From Dictyocoela muelleri (lineage: Eukaryota; Microsporidia), in the NCBI GenBank assembly GCA_016256075.1, contig SDVU01000195.1:1-17993 (forward strand): a stretch of 17,993 nucleotides of DNA, written 5' to 3'. The stretch's first letter is position 1. Every line of letters begins with the position of its first letter. This document shows, piece after piece, positions 8,605-17,993 of this stretch. The notes beneath the pieces are model-generated. The model saw only the letters and a program-made list of their open reading frames with translations, was not told where the DNA came from and ran no database searches. Made by a program: the position numbers and the translations under genes.

Positions 8605-9013
8605 AGACTTGACTTTTACCATAGTCTTTAGACCTTTGATTCCTACTGTTTTAATAATATGTCACTTTTAAGTTACCCATAAGCCTAGCTGTATACGCGA
8701 TTAAGGCTTTATCAATTACTTTGTAGGGTATAGGTTATTAAGGGCTATTTATGAATATTTATTTTTCACTGATTTTTGCCATAAAGCATCGCCGCATTCA
8801 TCCCCAAACTTAAGATAGTCCCTTCGGCTCCATGTCATATAAGACCAATTCTTAATCAGCTATACCATACTGGAACAATTGTATATTATACTATAAATAT
8901 ATATTTATGAATGCTTTATATCTTTCTTATTATTTATCAAAGAGTGACATCAGCGGGATCCGAACAACGATACTTAAATTTTACATTCAATAGAGTAACC
9001 ACCGAGCTATCTG
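8605..9013 (-). mobile_element. SINE-like tRNA-headed repeat, copy 3
   Basis: The uninterrupted copy, about 409 bp. On the minus strand the head reads GTCCAGATAGCTCGGTGGTTA (box A, 8996-9010 on plus), and box B GTTCGGATCCC lies at 8955-8965. Shared body blocks are GTCTTTAGACCTTTG (8625-8639), GCTGTATACGCGA and CTGGAACAA (8870-8878), the last being the intact target of the MITE that split copy 1. Its 5' end abuts the tip of the large foldback-like element, so that insertion may have hit the repeat head. Confidence 0.65.
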
Positions 9014-9016
9014 GAC

Positions 9017-9108
9017 TATTATTGACATCATCTTTCATTACTTTTGACACCATCTTTTATTTTTATTGACACCATCTTTCATCATTATTAACACCATTTT
9101 TCATCACA
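9017..9108 (-). repeat. outer 22-bp tandem array, left arm, 4 units
   Basis: Four diverged units, the inverse of the array at 12346-12476 (GACACCATCTTTCAT-like on plus). Changes such as TTTTATTTTTATT and CATCATTATTAAC show it has not been homogenised with the right-hand array. Confidence 0.85.
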
Positions 9109-9109
9109 G

Positions 9110-9356
9110 GGGTTTTCATAGTTATATGAGAATTTTTCCAAACTTATATCCTATATTTTCAGAGTTATAGAACCATATTTTATAGTTATAGACCCATATT
9201 TTCAGAGCTATAGACCCATTTTTCCAGAGTTATAGACCAATCTCCCAGACTTATAGACTTATTTCTTCAAAGTTATAGACCTATTTTTTTTGTGTTATAG
9301 ACCATTTGGAGAGTTATAGACACCATTTTTTTCGGTTACAGACATTTTTTTCGAAT
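9110..9356 (-). repeat. inner 22-bp tandem array, left arm
   Basis: About 10-11 units of the inverse of TATAACTCTGAAAATATGGG (on plus: CCATATTTTCAGAGTTATAG). It ends at the TA where Tigger inserted. Together with the outer array it makes up the outer part of the left arm of the large foldback-like element. Confidence 0.88.
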
Positions 9357-9358
9357 TA

Positions 9359-11203
9359 CATTCAACCCCCCCCATTTTACGCATAAATTGGGATTCATAA
9401 AAAGGTGCGTAAAATTAGAGGGTGCAAAAATTAGGGAGTGATAATAAAAATAAAATTTATTTGAAATAATAAATAGATTTTGCGCCTGTTTTCTTTTTTT
9501 TAACAGAAGTCAATGTATTATCAAGATGCGTTATGACATAATATGTCTCAATAGTAATATCTTTCTTAAATAAATATTCCTTTAGCACCTTTAAATTTAA
9601 AATTGAGTCGTCCAATGTTACTGATTTAATATCATTTTCATTTTCACGGATATTTCGGAGATGATGAGGTCATTTTCTTTGAAGTTATCACTACAATTCG
9701 TAAATTTTTCATTGTTATCAACGATACTATCTATAAAAAACACAAGCTCAGCAAATATTTCATTTGAGGCAATTTTCATAAAATCATCCTCACATATGAT
9801 TTCGGATTTCGGAATTATTTCTGTAATATAATCATAGTTTGTGATTTTAAACTCTAAATCTTGATTTTCTAGCATACTGTCGCTATACATTAATGCTTTA
9901 TCCCAGCAATTTTTTATTTTTTTTAAATCATCCCACGCATATTTTCAAAAAATAATTGCTTCTTTTAAGTTTATTTTTTTAAATAAATCTTCTACTCGAA
10001 TGCCTTCTGTGATATTATGAACTATAGATGTTAATTGCTGGTTGTAAAACTTAGCCTTAAAACTTCTAATAATTCCAACATCTAAAGGCTGGGGTTTTGA
10101 GGTGCTATTTTTAGGTAAAAAAAAACAATCCAAGATTTGAGAGTTCGCAAGTTGCTTTATGAGAGGGGCAATTATCTAATAAAAGTAAAATTTTCTGTTA
10201 TTTATTATTGAATTCATTATTAAAATTGAAAAGCCCCAATTAAAATTTTCGGTAAGCATCCAGGCACTTTTATTGTGCAAATATTGGCAAAAATAATTTT
10301 TTTCAAATCCCTTTAGAGCTCTCGGATTTTCAAATTTCCCAATTATTACAGGCTTAAGTTTTGTTGAGCCTGTCATATTACAAGCAAGCATCACTGTTAT
10401 CTTATCTTTAAATTTTTTAATCCCATTTCTTGCAGATTTAACTAGGCTTTTTTTGGGAAGAAAAGTTTGTAAAACAGTCATGTTTCAACACAATTTAAAA
10501 CATTATCTGACCCATATTCAGAAAGTTTAGATGTGAATAAATTAAAAAATTCATCAAAATTTTGATTATTGACATTATAACTTTAGCCAGAACATTGTTT
10601 TAGAAAAATCCATGTCTTTTTTTCAATTTATAGAGAAATCCGTTAGAAGCATCAAATTTTTTTTGTCAATTAGGAAACCATCTTCTTTTCCATTGGCATC
10701 TTCCCTATAAATTTGAATAGCCTTTGTCTGTAAAATTTTTTCGGTAATATAACCTCCATTCCTTTCTATCATATCCACCCACTCCTTTAATTTCTGATCT
10801 ATTATCGGATATTTTAATTTTTTGAATGTTGTTTTAAGTTTGGGTTTTTTTATAAATGCTTCAGTAATTTTTTTCGTTATAAACATAGTTTTTTATAGTT
10901 CTACGATCAATTTTTTTCCAAATTTGATTCTAAATATTTCAGCAATCCGCGTGTTGCTTGTATTTTGATTCCGTTTTTTGTATTCGATTATTTATATTTT
11001 CTGTTTTAGAGTTAGTCCTTTTAATGTTTTTCTTTTATTGTCATTTTGTGGGGCTTCGTGAGTATTTTTTTTGAAAAATGTGCAGAAAAAAGCGGCGGCA
11101 ATAATAAAGGGGGCGAGTTAAAAATAAATGGCTATAAAAAAAAAATAGGCAAAAATGAGGAGGGGGCATAAAAATGGAGGTGCGTAAGATTGATGGACAA
11201 CTG
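9359..11203 (-). mobile_element. pogo/Tigger-type DNA transposon, decayed
   Basis: An 1845-bp element carrying a dead transposase on the minus strand. The right end (minus strand) reads CAGTTGTCCATCAATCTTACGCA; the left end reads CATTCAACC, then a C run and TTTTACGCA. The ends agree as CA..T..CC plus TTACGCA at nearly equal spacing. TA flanks both ends (9357-9358 and 11204-11205), as expected for this group. It interrupts the left arm of the surrounding foldback-like element exactly at that TA. The intact right arm shows the arm structure before insertion. Confidence 0.85.
9457..11053 (-). pseudogene. Tigger/pogo DDE transposase, broken
   Basis: CENP-B/pogo-type DNA transposase remnant. In order: the first helix-turn-helix (LTLKQK...IAEIFRIKFGKK) at about 10900-11045; the CENP-B second helix-turn-helix (10623-10886, YPIIDQKLKEWV...); and the DDE core. 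The core includes DKITVMLACNMTGSTKLKP (10176-10481), LLLDNCPSHKAT with the second catalytic Asp codon at 10174-10176, and QPLDVGIIRSFK with the third Asp. A C-terminal tail follows (9618-9890 and on to the TAA at 9457-9459). The first Asp position of the N-C-D-E-T motif reads Val, and the next codon but one after E is a stop. Several frameshifts are present, for instance between LFYKL and SLVKS. It is non-functional. Confidence 0.88.
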
Positions 11204-11999
11204 TATAGATCTATTTTTTAGACTTATTGCCATTTTTCACTAGCGTATGGCATATTTTAAATACTTATACAACATTAAGCATATCTACCTTAAGACCGAA
11301 ATTTCAAGCATTTTTGCTACTACTCCGCTCAGCATATGAATTTCTTTTGAATGGAAAATTATTTAAAATATAAGTAAGATAAATTTCAGTATAAACATAA
11401 ATACTTTTTTTCGGTTTTTAACACTAGAACGAGAACTAGATGCGTGCTTTTTTTTTAAAAAATAACAGTATCTTAGTTTAAACAAGAATATTTTTACTTT
11501 TTAGCACCCTATCTAAATAAATATAATAAACTGTCAAATATGGAAATAAAAAAGTATAGTAAAATTTACTTTTTATGTCTTATTTACATATTTATAAATC
11601 AATTTTTATAAATGCGAATCATTATTTTTCAAAAAAAAAATTCTCTAAAATGTAACTAAAACAATAAAAGAAAATTTTATTATACTTTTTATTTCCATAT
11701 TTAGCAGTTTATTATATTTATCAAGAGAGCGTGTCTAAAAAGGTTTAACAAAATATTCTTGTTAAAAGTAAGATACAGCTAACTTTTTAAAAAAAACCCC
11801 GCGGCTTGTTCGTCTACTATTACAAACCGAAAAAATTTTTCAGTTTATACTGAAATTTATCTTAAGTATATTTTAAATATTTTTCTATTCAAAAAGAAAT
11901 CTGCATGCTGAAAGAGGCACTGAAAATTCTTGAAATGCGGATTTTAAGGTATTATTTAGGCATGCTTAATGTTGTATAAGTATTTAAAACATGCCTATA

Positions 12000-12345
12000 A
12001 AAGGTGAAATATGTCCATAACTCTAAAAAAATGAGAAAATAACCCCGGAAATTGTGTCTGTAACTAAAAAAAAATGGGGTCTACAACTCTGAAGAATGGG
12101 TATATAATACTATAAAATAGGGTTATAAGTATGAAAAAACGGATCTATAACATTGGAGAAATGTGTCTATACTCTAAAGAAATTGGTCTATAACTCTGGA
12201 GAATTATTTATATAACTCTGAAAATATGGGTCTATAACTCTGAAAATATAGGCCTATAACTTTGAAAATATGGGTATAACTCAGAAAATATGGGCCTATA
12301 ACTCTAGGAAAATTCTCGTATAACGATGAAAACCCCTGTAATGAC
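12000..12345 (+). repeat. inner 22-bp tandem array, right arm, about 15 units
   Basis: Units of core TATAACTCTGAAAATATGGG, most regular between 12185 and 12300 and degenerate towards the element centre. It differs from the array at 2702-2985 mainly by CTCTGAAAAT in place of GTTTGCAAAAA, so the two unit types are related subfamilies. Confidence 0.9.
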
Positions 12346-12476
12346 AAGTGGCGTCAATAATAATGAAAGACGGTGTCAATAATAATGAAAGATGGCGTCA
12401 ATAATAATGAAAGATGGTGTCAATAATAATGAAAGATGGCGTCAATAATAATGAAAGATGGTGTCAATAATAATGA
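12346..12476 (+). repeat. outer 22-bp tandem array, right arm, 6 units
   Basis: Six nearly identical units of core GGTGTCAATAATAATGAAAG. Successive units alternate GGCGTC and GGTGTC, so the true repeating block is 44 bp. It is far more uniform than its mirror at 9017-9108. Confidence 0.92.
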
Positions 12477-12599
12477 AAAAGTCTGTAATTCCCAAGTAAT
12501 TTCACTACAAGAGTTCCGATTAATAAAATAAATACAATTCAACAAAAAAATATCTAAAGTCAAATATGATTGAAAAACATTTTAATGGGTTATTTTAAG

Positions 12600-13053
12600 A
12601 TAGAAACAACAATATATTTATTCCAGATGAGTACTATGAGATCTTTTTAAACGATATGCATTTTTACTTAATTCATCCAGGCGAAACAAAGTTGTATAAC
12701 ACCGCTCGTAGGTTCTATTGCATAAATATAATAAAAATGATTAACATTATTTAACAATGGATGCATAAAGTCTGGCACGTACAAGGTTAAAAATAAAAAT
12801 AGGTTTAATAATAGGTGAATACAACCGAAATATTTCATAGAAATGCAGTCTTTTGATATTTTTGGCTTAGTAAAGTAAAACATTTTACAAATATAAGAAA
12901 TAATAAAAAGGTTTACATAATAACATCCACAGACACATGTTTCACTGTAATATATATCTTGTTTGACATCACAGCTAAATCAATTTCGAAGAGCTTGGAA
13001 GAATTTTTTTGGGCGTATGGGAATTCCAAAAAATATTTTACTGACCAAGGCCG

Positions 13054-13095
<42 letters not shown>

Positions 13096-13680
13096 TGATA
13101 CTTTAACGAAGTCTTAAGAGTCAAAAATATTTGTCAAGTATTGTCAAGTGCGCATAATACAACTAGAAATGCAATTTTCAAGTTAAACAAGACGATCGTT
13201 GACATATTCCATATATATATGGGATGTTCAGTTTATGTTTTTTTTTAAAAGGCTATTAAAATACACGTATAAACCACCCCTAAAATCACGTATAACAAGC
13301 CAACTCTTTGAAATAGTATCCGATTTCCCAATAATTGTCTTATTTATAATGAAATTAGATATAAAAATAAAATAACTATTAAAAAAAGAATGAATAATGA
13401 AAATCGCTAAAATTAATACGCAATGAAAATTCATGAATTCAATGTTGGTGATATAGTGATCAAGAGGTTGTATAATCAGGATAAATTACTCGTTTTATTA
13501 TCATGGTCATTAAAGATATTAGAAGTAAGTAATGATAAAAATGTAGTTGCGCTCGATGAAATAAATGAAAAATCAAGAAATATATTAAGAATATAACGCA
13601 ATTTTTATTCAAGTAGAGGAGATGGTGTACACCGACATGCTGTAAGTATAGAGAAAATTAGAACTGATAAATTTTAAAAC
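12600..13680 (+). mobile_element. Ty3/gypsy-like retroelement fossil (integrase region)
   Basis: Broken remnant of an LTR-retrotransposon of Ty3/gypsy type, plus strand. Recognisable parts in order: an integrase zinc-binding region (about 12660-12790, H-P-G...LYNT pattern), an integrase core fragment with TDQG (about 12960-13055), and a C-terminal DNA-binding tail (about 13424-13675, FNVGDIVIKR). An (AT) microsatellite and unrelated-looking sequence lie within the core. It has several breaks and is clearly dead and old. No LTRs, protease or reverse transcriptase were recognised in the window. Small minus-strand frames over it are shadows. Confidence 0.7.
13057..13092. repeat. (AT)18 microsatellite
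   Basis: Thirty-six bases of uninterrupted AT dinucleotide, inside the retroelement fossil. Likely length-variable by replication slippage. Confidence 0.97.
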
Positions 13681-14180
13681 TCGACATAATCATATCTCAA
13701 AATAAAGTATTATGAATTTTGATCAAAATGGTATAAATTTAATCAGAAATTTCCCGTGTTCTAGCAAAACTGAAACATCAATACTGGACAAAGATCATTC
13801 AATGAACTAATTTGCAAATGTTTCTTTATAATTATTTGCTTTTACACTGGCACATTCCGCATGAGCCCGGGATATAAATTCTTTTCTCCCAACTTGTAAA
13901 ATTAATTTATTTTCTTTCAAAAATACCGAAAAATGAAAACAGCCTCCGGCATTTTTTTAATTGGGTTTATTTTTATTAATCTTTTAATATCGTAATATTA
14001 ATCGCCAATTCCTCCCAATATATCAGCAATGTTTAAATATTATCTGACATGACCTGTATAATCTTTCCTTTCACACCTCCAGGATATGTGTGATTTATAT
14101 TTCAGCCATTTATTATAGATATATTCACCAATTAATTCGCTTATTTATTTTTTTATTTAAATCTATGATCTCCATATTTT
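13681..14180. other. intergenic stretch without recognised genes
   Basis: No reading frame longer than background. A small GC-containing stem (ATGCCGGAGGC-like, about 13925-13955) is the only notable structure. Confidence 0.5.
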
Positions 14181-15860
14181 TTATTCTTAGGTGTTAAACT
14201 GTTAAAAAATAATTGTGTCCTATTTTTTGAAAAGTAGAATGAATATGATAAAACTGCTTGACTTCACTCGCAAGCACCATAAAAATCCCCAACTCACTAG
14301 AAAAAAAGACATATTTATTCATAACCTAATAATCATTTGATTATCTTTTAAAGTGCATTCCCAATTTTTCATCTCCAAATATCATAAAATTTTTTGCATG
14401 TTTGATTTAAAATATATCCATATGAAAAGTTTATATTAGAAATTGATAAGTCACTGGCTTCAGAAATCCGTATTAATTTATACATAATAACTTCTTGAAT
14501 CTTTTGCAATACAGAAATAAATCTAGAAATGTTGGTCGAGGCTATTTAACATTATAATTTAAATTTTTATGCCACCCTTCACAGAAATTTGTAGTTCTTG
14601 GCAGATCATTAATTACTCCTTTATATGACGACCAAAATTTAAGGATATATATAGGTTTGATTTCTATATTAATGTCACGAACATACATTCTTCTAAAATA
14701 GCCTATAAAATTTTATTTCTCTGATATTTAGAATAGAATGTGGTTTATTTTCAAATATTTTTTTTATAAATTCGGACACAACTTCGCTTTCTGGATAGAA
14801 TTTCAGATTTAATATATTTCTGAAAATCGTTTAAAAATAGAATTATTTTTGTAAATGTCAGGAGACTAAATCTTGTATTTTCCCCAACAAGTTTGGCTAA
14901 AGTGAAAATTGCTTCCAAATGTTTCCGTATTAGTGAAAACAATTTTTGTTGTTTTTTGAAATGCCTTTTCAAAATCAGAGATAATATATTTAGGCTTAAG
15001 TCCATTTTATGCAGCTCATTAAAAATCTTTATATAATTTGATTCGAGTTTTGATTTGCATAAAAAAACAGTGAATTTTAGTCGAAAATCATGGGCTTGTA
15101 TTGTAATTTATTGTGTTAGTCCTTTGTAATGTCCTTAAAGTGCCATGTTAAGAAATATTCAAGTTTAGTAAAATATTTTTTCATAATAAGTGATCATAAA
15201 ATTATAATTCTGTCTAAATATGTAGAATTTAGATCATGAACAAAAAAAATTCATGCTCAGATTAAAAAAATATCTGAAATATCATTTATTGAACTAAATG
15301 TACGAGGAACTTCTTTATCTCGAATATTCCAATTCTATTACTTATCGACTAAAAGTTTTTTAAATCGAGAATATCACAATTGGGTATATTTTTATAATAT
15401 TAGTAAAGATATAACGGGTCTTTCTTGTGTTTTAATTTACCTTTTACATTTTATGATAACATAATTAATCTTTTAGATTTTTTTTCTTCGGTAGGATAAT
15501 TATGCTTAGCTGATATTTGCATGTTAATTTCTACTGTGCCGCAAACTTGACAAGTTTTATATTTCGAACATATGGAGTATTTTTTTCATCTTTTGTTCAT
15601 CATAATTGTATTTATATATACTTATCTTTTATTATAATATCCTTGCCACGTTGACTTTTAATAAATTCGGGATCCATTAAGGTTGTGAATTTTTCTATTT
15701 ATCTGGCGAGTAGAGGTTTTTATGGTCGCGCGAGTAATTCTTTGACTTTCCTGTAGGCGAGTAGAAACCTAAACTTTTTCATTCTTAGGGGTTTATCTGT
15801 TAAAAATAAAAATAATTGTGTCCTTTTTTGAAAATAAAAATGAAAATAAAAAAACAGCTT
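14181..15860. repeat. direct repeat pair flanking MULE copy 2
   Basis: A segment of about 75-80 bp occurs at 14181-14258 and again, same strand, at 15781-15860. Shared blocks: ATTCTTAGG, CTGTTAAAAA, AATTGTGTCCT, TTTTTTGAAAA, AATGA and GCTT. Differences are short A/T insertions. The pair brackets the dead MULE transposase but is too long for a MULE target-site duplication. Confidence 0.7.
14480..15677 (-). pseudogene. decayed MULE (Mutator-like) transposase, copy 2
   Basis: A second Mutator-like transposase remnant, from a lineage different from the plus-strand one at 330-1551. A likely start, MDPEFIKSQRGKD, lies at about 15677 and opens a FLYWCH zinc-finger domain with cysteines in several frames and HNYPTEEKK at its end. 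The DDE domain shows KPKYIISDFEKAF (Asp codon 14974-14976), then a block equivalent to CFFHFSQ..W with the Cys missing. The C-terminal signature is CEGWHKNL, with its EGWH codons at 14570-14581, ending near 14480. Multiple stops and frameshifts leave it non-functional; the 14751-15005 frame is an internal shadow in another phase. The assignment rests on remembered motif order. Confidence 0.8.
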
Positions 15861-16350
15861 TGTCGATTCTTTTTTTCAAAAATGATATATTAAATGAAAA
15901 AGTCGACGCTGTCAAGTTTTTTTTAATGTCATGTTTTTAAAATTGGACTAATATGAAATAAAGAATATACGATTCTGCTAGGTTTGGGATAAAGGCAGCG
16001 ACACATCTTGACGAAAACTGAGAAATTAAAAATGATAAAAAATTTTAATTATGTTTATCCTGCTGAGTCATGTAAAAAAAATCACATGTATAGCTAAGTA
16101 GTGCTTAAAAAGGGACTAAAAACCGAAACACTTAGGATAAAAAAATCTGTGAAAAATGAAGGCAAAAACTCTCTTGGGAGATAATATTTGATATTCCCAG
16201 AAAAATATATATTATTGTTTTTTAAGAATTCTTTTTTTTTTATTCAAAAAAAATTATAAAACAATTGTAAAGAATTTAGTAAAATTACGTAAAAATTCTT
16301 TTCCGTTTGATCCCTTGACAAAAATTTATAAATTGTTGTTTTGAGGTATA
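15861..16350. other. intergenic stretch without recognised genes
   Basis: AT-rich with no supported frame. Just upstream, 15702-15772, GGCGAGTAGA is repeated in direct orientation about 50 bases apart. Confidence 0.5.
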
Positions 16351-16384
16351 CAGTAGGCGGTGGTTTTACGACATTCAAAAAAGG
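16351..16384 (+). repeat. possible pogo/Tigger-type terminus
   Basis: Directly after a TA (16349-16350) the sequence reads CAGTAGGCGGTGGTTTTACG. This resembles the pattern of the Tigger end in this window: TA, CAG-T-G, a purine- or pyrimidine-rich link, then TTTACGC. Further TTTTTACGC motifs follow at about 16530-16650. No opposite end was found, so a solo or truncated terminus is a tentative reading. Confidence 0.25.
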
Positions 16385-17865
16385 TGGATTTTACGTAAAC
16401 TTTATAATAAATAAATCAAATATACATTTTATTGTGCATAATATGACCGCAATAAGGACACAAGGTGTAATAGTCATGTATATTAGAAAGTGCGCTTATA
16501 ATCTAATTTTTATCTTATTTTCTTGATGGCGTTTTTTACGCAAATATTGTTATTTACGCTTAACTTTTACGAATCAGTTTTTTCTATATATAAATTACCG
16601 ACAATTTTCTGAAAGAAATATATTTATACATAAATTTTTACGCAAATTTATATGAGCAAAAAAATTACTTAAGAAAGCAGATATAGCAAGAGAAGCAATC
16701 TTTAAGACAAATTCATCGAATATATTTTCAGAATATGCAATTTGGCCGTCTCGTGCTCACAGAATATAAAAAAAAACATTCACTTTTTGTAAATCCAAAT
16801 TTATTTTATCAAATATAAAAAAGAAATACAGTGCGAGCAATTTTTTTACGAATTATATGATAAAGAAACATGTATTATAATAGAAAAAAAGCTGAGAGAA
16901 TACCACGAGGCAGGTAATTTTTAAGTTATTGAAGTTATTGTATAAGATTTTCTGAAGGGAAAATATGATCGGGAGACAAAAGTTAATGATCATTTAGTGG
17001 ATAAAATTATAAAAAAGAAAAGCTTGACAGTGTTAAATTATATTAGGAGCACTGGTGCAAACACTAGTCAAATTTTTTCTTTAATTATTGTTTATAAGAA
17101 GAGACTACCCGATATTCTAAGAGAGGAATATTCAATATTGACGAAAAAATTCTGTATAAAAAAGTTCAGATAGAACCTATGTTTATGATAAAAAATGATC
17201 ATTAAAGTACAAAGAAAAACAAGAAACGTGTAATAATTATGTGAGATATAAACTTGTTTGGCGAATAAGTAAAACCTTTACTGAATAAGAAATCGATGAA
17301 TCTGATAAACCTTTTGGAATTTACTATGATTTTTATAATATTTCTTACTGATCAGAAGGATCACAACTTCTTACAGAGAGTCCTTTTTATAATTATATAA
17401 CAGATTTAAAGACATGACTTATTATTAAAACCAAATATTTTGACTATTCTAGATAATTTTTCTTAAATATAGTGAATGCATAACAAAAATCAAATTTTTA
17501 TTTCCTTTTGAAAACAAAACTTCAATTATTAGTCAATAGATATTATAATCCTAAACCAATAAATCAAAGTTAAACAAAAAATTACAACTCTCTAATTCTA
17601 CATCGTTTTTAATAAGGATATGATTCTTTCATAAGTTTGAAGAAATTAATATTTTATATGTAGTCTTATTGATCAGTAATTCCATTGATCAAGCAGCAAT
17701 CACAATAAATAAAATGGTTGCAACAAAGTTGACTTGTTTAAAAATGCCGAGAAAAAAAAAGCAATGCGAGTTTCAATATCTATAAAATTCCTATGGATAA
17801 GTTTGATGAGATTTGGTTTCTTTTAAAGATGTTTTTACCGTAGATTGAGAAAATATCGAATATCT
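16385..17865. other. unassigned region with traces of decayed coding
   Basis: No intact gene. Plus-strand pieces look protein-like, for example a piece around 17000-17160 containing LNYIRSTGANTSQIF, and GIYYDFYNIS near 17320-17350, broken by stops. They could be a decayed transposase N-terminal region, but I cannot match them to a family with confidence. Confidence 0.35.
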
Positions 17866-17925
17866 GGTTCTCCAACGACTTAGAGAACCCCCCTCAGATT
17901 TGAAAATCTTAATTGGTTGTTGTGA
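17866..17925. mobile_element. fragment of foldback-like arm at the window edge
   Basis: GGTTCTCCAACGACTTAGAG and the following CAGATTTG...TCTTAATTGGT match the left arm of the foldback-like element at 7398-7452. The outer 22-bp units are not present before it. After TCTTAATTGGT the match stops and C-rich sequence begins (TCCCCCC, TCTCCC), suggesting another insertion that runs off the window. Confidence 0.6.
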
Positions 17926-17993
17926 ATCAAAATGTCCCCCCTAACCAAAATGTCTCCCTTTTACAATTTAATTTGAATTAAAAAATTTAATCA

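Larger units (their letters stand above)
9014..12476. mobile_element. large foldback-like element, left arm split by Tigger
   Basis: About 1.6 kb once the nested Tigger (9359-11203) is set aside. Each arm has three layers: an outer 22-bp array (GGTGTCAATAATAATGAAAG core), an inner 22-bp array (TATAACTCTGAAAATATGGG core), and a unique inner segment of about 350 nt. Layers on the left (9017-9108, 9110-9356, 11206-11565) are mirrored on the right (12346-12476, 12000-12345, 11672-11996). The match is close in the inner segment, for example AAATACTTATACAACATTAAGCAT-like blocks at 11255 and, inverted, at 11960. An unpaired centre of about 100 nt (11566-11671) has no coding capacity. Outer boundaries are set to within about 5 bases; no target-site duplication is certain. 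Confidence 0.75.

Noticed and set aside
8449-8631. 60-residue plus-strand frame
   Set aside because: It is the 22-bp tandem array read through; the residue pattern simply follows the repeat.
12668-13434. Two small minus-strand frames with hydrophobic stretches
   Set aside because: They lie antisense to the Ty3/gypsy-like fossil and look like AT-rich shadows.
14181-15860. LTR pair of a retroelement
   Set aside because: The direct repeats are short and bracket a DNA-transposon (MULE) remnant, with no primer-binding site or polypurine tract recognised.
16341-16526. 61-residue plus-strand frame
   Set aside because: It relies on a TTG start in spacer DNA, has no recognisable motif, and overlaps a possible transposon terminus.

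Overview
The window looks like a piece of a microsporidian-type genome of the large, repeat-rich kind. The DNA is very AT-rich. It carries a single intact intronless gene, with a short C run (CACCCC) touching the start codon, as is known upstream of many microsporidian genes. Almost all the rest is decayed transposons and small non-autonomous elements. This placement is an inference from composition, the start-codon context and the element types; no species can be named from the sequence.

Layout. Bases 1-240 hold two adjacent hairpins. Bases 330-1551 are a dead Mutator-like (MULE) transposase gene on the plus strand. Bases 1634-2433 are a T-rich stretch bounded by GGCGTTTTTT-type motifs. Bases 2450-2998 are half of a foldback-like element ending in about 13 copies of a 22-bp repeat. 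Bases 3845-4866 are copy 1 of a tRNA-headed, SINE-like repeat. It is split by two palindromic MITEs, each with visible target-site duplications. Bases 4963-6453 are the intact gene, for a probable secreted protein of 496 residues that I do not recognise. Bases 6685-7066 are copy 2 of the SINE-like repeat. Bases 7303-8560 are a second foldback-like element with a 618-bp TA-flanked MITE at its centre. Bases 8605-9013 are copy 3 of the SINE-like repeat. Bases 9014-12476 are a third foldback-like element whose left arm is split by a dead pogo/Tigger transposon (9359-11203, TA duplication). Bases 12600-13680 are a Ty3/gypsy-like integrase fossil. Bases 14480-15677 are a second, unrelated dead MULE transposase on the minus strand. 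Bases 16351-17865 are unassigned sequence with traces of decayed coding. Bases 17866-17993 hold the edge of a further foldback-like copy.

How it fits together. The elements form a stratigraphy. Foldback-like and SINE-like repeats make the older layer; Tigger, a TA-flanked MITE and two palindromic MITEs landed inside them later. Because each host repeat has a second arm or another copy in the window, the pre-insertion sequence can be compared directly. The most distinctive structure is the foldback-like family: long terminal inverted repeats largely built from 22-bp tandem units, in two unit subfamilies, with a different 22-bp array at the extreme tips of one member. No complete transposase is present, so any recent movement must have used enzymes encoded elsewhere.
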